A stretch of 50,164 bases of DNA, taken from the IMG/VR virus record IMGVR_UViG_3300031669_000043, positions 1 to 50,164 of that record; one strand, 5' to 3'. The notes below the pieces were generated by a model. The model was not told the origin of the DNA and searched no databases. It saw only the letters and a program-made list of their open reading frames with translations. Positions 45,707 to 50,164 of the stretch are shown here, piece by piece. Within the stretch, counting starts at the first letter, position 1. Each line of letters opens with the position of its first letter. The DNA is from a virus. The translations under genes were made by a program, and so were the position numbers.

Positions 45707-47274
45707 AACGACTACTCGCTCTGATCCTCGCCTTCTCGGTCAACGCATTTGGCGCAACCGCGATCCCGAACATTTTCGCCACTCAGCCCTCGGGCAACGT
45801 CCCTGCGTCTTATCTGGACACGAACTTTGCGCTGATATCGAACTACAACACGTTCTCGAACTACCTCGTCGATAGCGGGGCGGCGAATGCGTATGTGGTG
45901 ACGTTTCCTGCCGGGACTACAGGATCGCTCGCTGCGGGCCTTCTGATTAACTTCAAAGCCGGGGCCGACAACACCGGAGCCTCGACCCTTGCCGTCAACG
46001 GAATGACGGCCAAGAACATCACGAACTACGATGCAACCGCTTTGGCTGCGGGACAGATAAAGGCTGGAGCGATTGTCAGCGTCATCTATGACGGGACGCA
46101 GTTCAAATTGGCGGGTCAGCCTGGGGGTGTTGCTCCTGCCAATCTGACGCCACAAGCGACGAATACCGTTCTTGGAAATGCGACTTCTGGGACGGCTGTT
46201 CCGACTGCGCTTGCCGTTGGAACGTGTAGCACGGCCTCTAGCGCATTGATCTGGACGACGAATACGGGGTTTGGTTGCAATACTAGCATCACGGCGAATA
46301 CCGCAGCTACAGCGACAACGGCCACAAATTTCAACAACGGCACTAGCTCCTCAAGCGGGGGCACAGTCACGGCCACGACTTTCTCCGGCGCTCTATCAGG
46401 TAATGCTTCAACTGCTACGACCGCCGGAACTGTCACGACCGCCGCACAGCCCGCCATTACCTCCGTCGGCGCATTGACTGGCGGCAGCATTGGCAGCGGC
46501 TTCGGCGCAATCAACATCGGCTCCAACTCCCTCACCGCAGGCGCGATCAGCGGGACGACGGGGACGTTTAGCGGCGGCGGAACAGATCAAGTTGCCATTT
46601 TGAAATCTACTGCTGGTGCTTACGCAACTTTCCAGAAAGGGACAACTGATAAGGGATATATTGGGTTGGGTCTTGGAGTGACGGGGGCAACGACCGACTC
46701 AATGATTGTGCGCGGTGTTGCTGATGTGCAGATTGCCGCTGGATCAAGTACGATCGTATCAACATTCTCCTCCACCGGCCTCTCCGTCACCGGGACGACA
46801 AGCTCCACAGCTTTTTCCGGTCCGTTGACCGGCAACGTGACCGGTAATGTCTCAGGCACTGCCGCTACCGTAACCGGGGCGGCGCAGTCTGCAATAACGT
46901 CAGTCGGAACGCTAACAGGACTTTCGTCGTCATCCTATAAAGACGGCGCAGGCAATCTAATAATCTCCTCCACCGCCCCGGCAATCGCCAGCGGCTTCGG
47001 GACTTCGCCTAGCATTCTGGCGAATAATACGGCGGCGTTTCAGGTGACGGTGGGAACTGCCACTAGTACGACCTACTACGGAACGCTTACTATGCCGGCC
47101 GCTCCAAATGGGTGGGTCTGCAATGTCCAGAATGTGTCAACTCCAACCATTTCCTCTCGACAAACCGCCAGCAGCACCACCAGTGTTAGCATAAGCGATT
47201 TCAGCTCATCTACAAACAATCTTATTCAATGGTTGACGGGTGACGTTTTGCTATTTCAATGCACCGCCTTCTAA
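45703..47274 (+). CDS. 523-residue tail fibre-like protein with signal peptide
   Basis: Signal peptide MKRLLALILAFSVNAFGATA. The next ~130 residues are a typical phage fibre collar (SGAANAYVVTFPAGTTGSLA; INFKAGADNTGASTLAVNGM; AIVSVIYDGTQFKLAG). A long Thr/Ser/Gly/Ala repeat-like shaft follows (several TSVG-LTGG units), and a compact C-terminal domain with two cysteines. ATGA overlap with the previous fibre gene. Likely a trimeric fibre; the N-terminal export signal is unusual. Confidence 0.72.
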   Translation: MKRLLALILAFSVNAFGATAIPNIFATQPSGNVPASYLDTNFALISNYNTFSNYLVDSGAANAYVVTFPAGTTGSLAAGLLINFKAGADNTGASTLAVNGMTAKNITNYDATALAAGQIKAGAIVSVIYDGTQFKLAGQPGGVAPANLTPQATNTVLGNATSGTAVPTALAVGTCSTASSALIWTTNTGFGCNTSITANTAATATTATNFNNGTSSSSGGTVTATTFSGALSGNASTATTAGTVTTAAQPAITSVGALTGGSIGSGFGAINIGSNSLTAGAISGTTGTFSGGGTDQVAILKSTAGAYATFQKGTTDKGYIGLGLGVTGATTDSMIVRGVADVQIAAGSSTIVSTFSSTGLSVTGTTSSTAFSGPLTGNVTGNVSGTAATVTGAAQSAITSVGTLTGLSSSSYKDGAGNLIISSTAPAIASGFGTSPSILANNTAAFQVTVGTATSTTYYGTLTMPAAPNGWVCNVQNVSTPTISSRQTASSTTSVSISDFSSSTNNLIQWLTGDVLLFQCTAF

Positions 47275-47609
47275 TGAAAACGCTGATTCTTTTCCTGCTT
47301 CTCGGATTGTCCGGCTGCGCGACAGTCGATAGGCTTGGTACGCCGCAGAATTTCGCCAAGTGCGCGACGTTCGATGTGGCGACTACGACGATTGGGCTGG
47401 CGACGAACCGTATGCACGAAATCGACCCGCTCGCCAAGGCGTTGACCATTCACGGCATTGGACGCGTGGCCGGAATTGTCGTCCCGGTAATCGGTCTGAG
47501 CATCGCCGCCTACTACGCGCTCAAGTGGCTCGACAAACCGGCAGTCACCGCGACGGCGGCGGCATTGACTTGCGCGAGCGCGGGGCGTAATTTGTACCTG
47601 ATACGGTGA
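47274..47609 (+). CDS. lipoprotein with one membrane segment, paralogue of the gene at 14260
   Basis: 111 residues. Lipoprotein signal MKTLILFLLLGLSGC with Cys15. Mature part: FDVATTTIGLATNRMHEIDP, LAKALTIHGIGR, a hydrophobic helix and RNLYLIR. This is the same plan as the leftward lipoprotein at 14260-14610. It opens the lysis region right after the fibre genes. An inhibitor of superinfection or a lysis component is possible. Confidence 0.72.
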   Translation: MKTLILFLLLGLSGCATVDRLGTPQNFAKCATFDVATTTIGLATNRMHEIDPLAKALTIHGIGRVAGIVVPVIGLSIAAYYALKWLDKPAVTATAAALTCASAGRNLYLIR

Positions 47610-47629
47610 CAAGAAAAAGGGAATGAATA

Positions 47630-47860
47630 ATGTCTTCCTCGGAGGAATTTCAAGATGCCTCAACAGACTTTGGACCTCTTACTCAACGACAGGCGGAAAA
47701 CCTCGCAGACTTCGTGTATCGCAGGAATGAAGAACGCATGTACGCGAAAGTCGGACGCTCAGTGGTTGGTCGCTCTATATACGCGATTGGGGCGGCTGTG
47801 TGTGCGTTGGCTGTCTGGTTGAGTGGCTGGTTTCATGTGACACTAGGACCGCCGAAATAA
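47630..47860 (+). CDS. 76-residue single-pass membrane protein (holin-like candidate)
   Basis: A charged N-terminal half (LTQRQAENLADFVYRRNEER) and one membrane helix (YAIGAAVCALAVWLSGWF) near the C-terminus. Its place before the endolysin, with a second membrane protein following, suggests a holin or holin partner. No family recognised. Confidence 0.52.
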   Translation: MSSSEEFQDASTDFGPLTQRQAENLADFVYRRNEERMYAKVGRSVVGRSIYAIGAAVCALAVWLSGWFHVTLGPPK

Positions 47861-47869
47861 GGGGACGCG

Positions 47870-48277
47870 ATGGACTATCTTAAACTTCTGATTGAGTATT
47901 TCGACTTCCCGACAGTCGTTCTTTCCTTCATGCTGGTCGGCATTGCCTATGCCATGTCGCAGGCGCAGAAGAAGCCTGGCTTCGATTGGGGCGACGGCTT
48001 CCGCGATGGCACCGGCAAGGTCAGCTACACGCATGCCGCCGTGCCGATCGCGCTGGCACTGTCCTCTTGGGTATTGTTGTACGTCACGATCAACGGCATA
48101 AAGTCAACATTCAGCGGGCAGGAAATGTCGCAGGTGCTGCAATCTCTCCTATACTGGTACATCGCCTACATGGTGGTGTGGGCGGGAACGAAGACCGTGG
48201 ATAAGTTGGTGGAGTTGGCGCAGACGTACCTCAATCGGGACCGGCCGGAAGGCGAGCACCATGAACACCAGCCCTAA
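47870..48277 (+). CDS. 135-residue three-helix membrane protein (holin candidate)
   Basis: Hydrophobic stretches at about 13-29 (TVVLSFMLVGIAYAM), 57-74 (AAVPIALALSSWVLLYV) and 90-106 (LLYWYIAYMVVWAG), with a charged C-terminus (DRPEGEHHEHQP). Three helices, short loops and a charged tail upstream of the endolysin fit a class I holin, though the length and loop are on the long side. Confidence 0.55.
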   Translation: MDYLKLLIEYFDFPTVVLSFMLVGIAYAMSQAQKKPGFDWGDGFRDGTGKVSYTHAAVPIALALSSWVLLYVTINGIKSTFSGQEMSQVLQSLLYWYIAYMVVWAGTKTVDKLVELAQTYLNRDRPEGEHHEHQP

Positions 48278-48288
48278 AGGAGCGTGCA

Positions 48289-48690
48289 ATGGCTTTTGAC
48301 AGAGAAATTGCAGCGATGACGATTTTCTGTGAGGCGTCAAGCGAGCCGCACGAAGGACGAGTCGCAGTGGCTGCGACGTTTTTCAATCGCTTGAAGTCGG
48401 GCAAGTTCGGAAAAACTATTGCGAGCGTGTGCCTTCATCGCTACCAGTACAGCGAGTGGAACGCAGACCGCGCAGACAATGCGAATCTGCTGCGGGCTGC
48501 CGAGGCTGCCGGCAATGAGCCGATGATCGTGGATTCCCTTGCCGCCTACGATGAGGCTGCGGGCGGAAGCGACCCAACGGACGGCGCGACGCACTACTAC
48601 GCCGAATACATCCAAGAGCCAGACTGGGCAAAGGTGGCCCAATTCACGATTCAAATCGGACGGCACAAGTTTTTCAAGAACGTCCCTTAA
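48289..48690 (+). CDS. endolysin, SleB/hydrolase-2 family
   Basis: 133 residues. The segment AMTIFCEASSEPHEGRVAVA followed by ATFFNR and VCLHRYQYSEW is the SleB-type cell wall hydrolase core, with E15 as probable catalytic glutamate. Members are lytic transglycosylases or amidase-like enzymes that cut peptidoglycan. No signal peptide, so it depends on the holin. It lies between the holin candidates and the spanins. Confidence 0.8.
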   Translation: MAFDREIAAMTIFCEASSEPHEGRVAVAATFFNRLKSGKFGKTIASVCLHRYQYSEWNADRADNANLLRAAEAAGNEPMIVDSLAAYDEAAGGSDPTDGATHYYAEYIQEPDWAKVAQFTIQIGRHKFFKNVP

Positions 48691-48706
48691 CCATAAGGAG
48701 ATTCAA

Positions 48707-48916
48707 ATGGCAACGATACGCGAAGAACTGCAAGCAAAACGGGACGCCTTGACGGCTGAGTTCATGGCCGCAATCAAGCCAATCGATGAGGAACTGGCAA
48801 AGACCGAATCCTGGTTGGAAAAGGAATACGAGGCGTTTAAGGCCGAAATCGACTCGCTGGTGGCAAAGGCTCGCGGAACGCCTCCAGCCCCTCCTGCGGC
48901 GCCTACGGTGGCATGA
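48707..48916 (+). CDS. 69-residue coiled-coil protein, unknown
   Basis: MATIREELQAKRDALTAEFM continues as a charged helix and ends in a Pro/Ala tail (PPAPPAAPTVA). AAGGAG lies seven bases before the ATG. The stop overlaps the next gene's ATG. No family recognised. Confidence 0.6.
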   Translation: MATIREELQAKRDALTAEFMAAIKPIDEELAKTESWLEKEYEAFKAEIDSLVAKARGTPPAPPAAPTVA

Positions 48917-49302
48917 TGAGGCGATCACAGCGCGGCGTAATCACTCTGGCTATTGCCGCTGCCCTCGCCGCTGCGGCGACCTACGCCATGGTGCCCAGGA
49001 AGTTCGACGCGGGCGAATACGGCTACTACGTGCTGCTGGACGTGCAGGCGCAGCGCCTAGCCGCGCACTGCCCCTACCGGCCCGAGGATGTAGCAGGCTT
49101 ACGCGATACGACCGCCCTGCTACAGACCTGGGTCAAGTACCGCGACAAAGCGGCGGAACAGGGCAACGCTGCGACGGCGGCGAAGCAGCTCGCGGACGCG
49201 ACTACCCCTGCCCCGACCGTCAAAGCGGACTGCGACTGGAATGCCTCGCACCTGGAGCGCCAGTACGCCCGCGTGCTGACCACGTTAGGAAAGGGGAAGT
49301 GA
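48913..49302 (+). CDS. 129-residue protein with N-terminal membrane anchor
   Basis: MMRRSQRGVITLAIAAALAA is a signal anchor or uncleaved signal peptide. The periplasmic part has two cysteines (AAHCPYRPED; VKADCDWNAS) and helical segments. GC content is higher here than in the fibre region. Lysis context; function unknown. Confidence 0.58.
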   Translation: MMRRSQRGVITLAIAAALAAAATYAMVPRKFDAGEYGYYVLLDVQAQRLAAHCPYRPEDVAGLRDTTALLQTWVKYRDKAAEQGNAATAAKQLADATTPAPTVKADCDWNASHLERQYARVLTTLGKGK

Positions 49303-49303
49303 C

Positions 49304-49540
49304 ATGACCCTCGACGACCTACTCCAAAGCCCGGACCCGTACATGCGCGACATCGGGACCGAGGCGCAGCAGCTCAAGAACGACCACGACCTGAAGATCC
49401 TCGACGATGCCCGGTACGCCAGTCGCCGGCAGCAGCTGCTCGACATGGTATCGCAGGGGCAGCAGACCGACATCGAGGACCAGAATTTGCAGCTAGATGA
49501 AATCGTGGGCTATCTGGCGCAGTTTCTGGCGGCAGCGTGA
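49304..49540 (+). CDS. 78-residue helical protein, unknown
   Basis: MTLDDLLQSPDPYMRDIGTE, then LDDARYASRRQQLLDMVSQG. Acidic, soluble, no cysteine. Start one base after the preceding stop; the next gene starts on its last bases (GTGA). No family recognised, but similar small proteins sit before spanin genes in other phages, as I remember. Confidence 0.55.
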   Translation: MTLDDLLQSPDPYMRDIGTEAQQLKNDHDLKILDDARYASRRQQLLDMVSQGQQTDIEDQNLQLDEIVGYLAQFLAAA

Positions 49541-50112
49541 GTCCGCTCTCGATCTTTACCGGCCCTTACGCCTTCCTCGCGCGGATGGGGGTATTCTTCC
49601 TCACGCTGTTCGTGGCGATCGCTTTTGGCTTTTACGAGGGCTGGAAGTGGGAGCGGCCTGCGGTGAAGGTCGCCCAGGACAAGCTGACCGCCTTTGCCGC
49701 CCAGATCAAGACCATCGGCGATGAGTCGGCCAAGACCGCCGCCGCGAAGGATTTAGCCAATCAACAATCGAAGGAGAAAGCTGATGCCGAACACACGAAG
49801 GATGTTGCCACTCTTGCTGCTAATTGGGCTGCTGAGTATGACCGGCTGCGCAAGTCAGCCGCAGCTAGTGCCAGTCGCGGTCCCGTGCCCAAAGTCGCCG
49901 TCAATTCCGGCCTGTCTTGCAGCGCCACCGCAAACGCAGCAATTTCTGCCGCAGTTTCAACAAGCATCGCAGGCGCTAGAGCAGCGCTTGACGAATGCGA
50001 ATCGGGTGCTCGACAGTTCCGAGACTCAGTTGCGCAGCAGCTTGAGCAAGCCGACAGGAACACAGAAGCCCTAGTCTGCGGCGTTAAATGGGCGCATAGT
50101 ATAGGGCAATGA
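49537..50112 (+). CDS. inner-membrane spanin (Rz-like)
   Basis: 191 residues, GTG start. N-terminal membrane helix (ARMGVFFLTLFVAIAFGFYE), then a long periplasmic coiled coil (AQDKLTAFAAQIKTIGDESA; QQSKEKADAEHTKDVATLAA) and a C-terminal helical part. This is the i-spanin plan. The outer spanin lies entirely inside in another frame, as in lambda Rz/Rz1. Spanins fuse inner and outer membranes in the last step of lysis. Confidence 0.85.
   Translation: MSPLSIFTGPYAFLARMGVFFLTLFVAIAFGFYEGWKWERPAVKVAQDKLTAFAAQIKTIGDESAKTAAAKDLANQQSKEKADAEHTKDVATLAANWAAEYDRLRKSAAASASRGPVPKVAVNSGLSCSATANAAISAAVSTSIAGARAALDECESGARQFRDSVAQQLEQADRNTEALVCGVKWAHSIGQ
49784..50074 (+). CDS. outer-membrane spanin lipoprotein (Rz1-like), nested
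   Basis: 96 residues in the +1 frame (relative to the i-spanin) inside the i-spanin gene. Lipoprotein signal LPLLLLIGLLSMTGC with Cys22, then a Pro-rich segment (VAVPCPKSPSIPACLAAPPQ) and a short helix. AAGGAG precedes the ATG by eight bases. Lipobox, proline-rich region and nested position together identify the o-spanin. Confidence 0.85.
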   Translation: MPNTRRMLPLLLLIGLLSMTGCASQPQLVPVAVPCPKSPSIPACLAAPPQTQQFLPQFQQASQALEQRLTNANRVLDSSETQLRSSLSKPTGTQKP

Positions 50113-50164
50113 AGATTTGCTCAGACTGTAAGCGCCCCCTGCTATTGGAAATGTTTAGCAGGAA
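50109..50164 (+). CDS. N-terminus of a zinc-knuckle protein, probably another HNH endonuclease; cut by window edge
   Basis: Only MKICSDCKRPLLLEMFSR is visible. A CxxC knuckle followed by a Phe in this spacing is the usual start of phage HNH endonucleases with N-terminal zinc knuckles. ATGA overlap with the spanin stop. Confidence 0.4.
   Translation, partial: MKICSDCKRPLLLEMFSR

Noticed and set aside
43452-47274. Diversity-generating retroelement target in the fibre genes
   Set aside because: No reverse transcriptase gene and no template/variable repeat pair were seen in the window.
1-50164. tRNA genes, rRNA, integrase or insertion sequences
   Set aside because: I looked for integrase and transposase motifs and for tRNA-like cloverleaf ends by eye and found none; a tRNA scan would be decisive for the short gaps.

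Overview
The window is part of the genome of a tailed double-stranded DNA phage. It has a terminase (21.4-23.5 kb), portal (26.3 kb), scaffold-like protein and major capsid protein (29.0-30.6 kb), a connector and nozzle pair (32.7-35.3 kb), three large internal virion proteins (36.4-42.6 kb), fibre-like proteins (43.4-47.3 kb) and a lysis cassette (47.3-50.1 kb). I see no tape measure, tail tube, sheath, integrase or tRNA, so a podovirus-like lytic phage is the best guess. The nested lipoprotein spanin pair points to a Gram-negative host. Genes are packed head to tail with ATGA/GTGA/TGATG overlaps, so most of the genome is translationally coupled. Both edges cut genes (an ERF recombinase on the left, a zinc-knuckle protein on the right), so the genome is longer than the window.

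Layout. 1-1553 (-): recombination and replication genes (ERF annealing protein, DnaN-like clamp, small proteins), read from a promoter that is back to back with one driving a Cro-like regulator. 1.68-13.99 kb (+): regulator, coiled-coil protein, SF2 helicase, ParB-like protein, DNA methyltransferase with an HNH endonuclease nested in another frame, DUF1367, DUF1064 and Ref-like nucleases, and then a sugar cassette (NeuB-like, NeuA-like, class III aminotransferase, VOC protein, radical SAM/SPASM protein). 14.0-16.76 kb (-): ten small accessory genes, including a lipoprotein and a 21-copy hexapeptide-repeat protein. 16.76-17.72 kb: a regulatory gap with promoters and a pair of operator-like palindromes. 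17.7-21.7 kb (+): C5 methyltransferase, another homing-type endonuclease and a run of small unknown genes. 21.4-28.0 kb: packaging and portal block, interrupted by an HNH gene, a J-domain gene and a SAM methyltransferase. 28.0-28.3 kb: terminator, a small ribbon-helix-helix repressor gene (-) and the late promoter. 28.3-50.1 kb (+): virion and lysis genes.

Most interesting points. (1) A nonulosonic-acid-type sugar cassette, with a DUF115/MptE-like protein (the fold used by Maf flagellin glycosyltransferases) inside the virion operon. Together they suggest that the phage makes an activated sialic-acid-like sugar and may put it on its own particle or on the host surface. (2) A complete HNH endonuclease gene with its own ribosome-binding site, lying in the +1 frame (relative to the methyltransferase) of a methyltransferase gene whose own frame stays open through the insert. 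(3) Three consecutive fibre-region proteins that each start with a Sec-type signal peptide. (4) Two regulatory or modification genes (C5 methyltransferase, RHH repressor) whose -10 box ends exactly six bases before the ATG, which implies leaderless mRNAs. (5) Three paralogous HNH endonucleases with modular zinc knuckles, and two paralogous lipoproteins 33 kb apart.

All functional names come from motifs read by eye. No searches were run. Where I rely on memory of protein families, this is stated.
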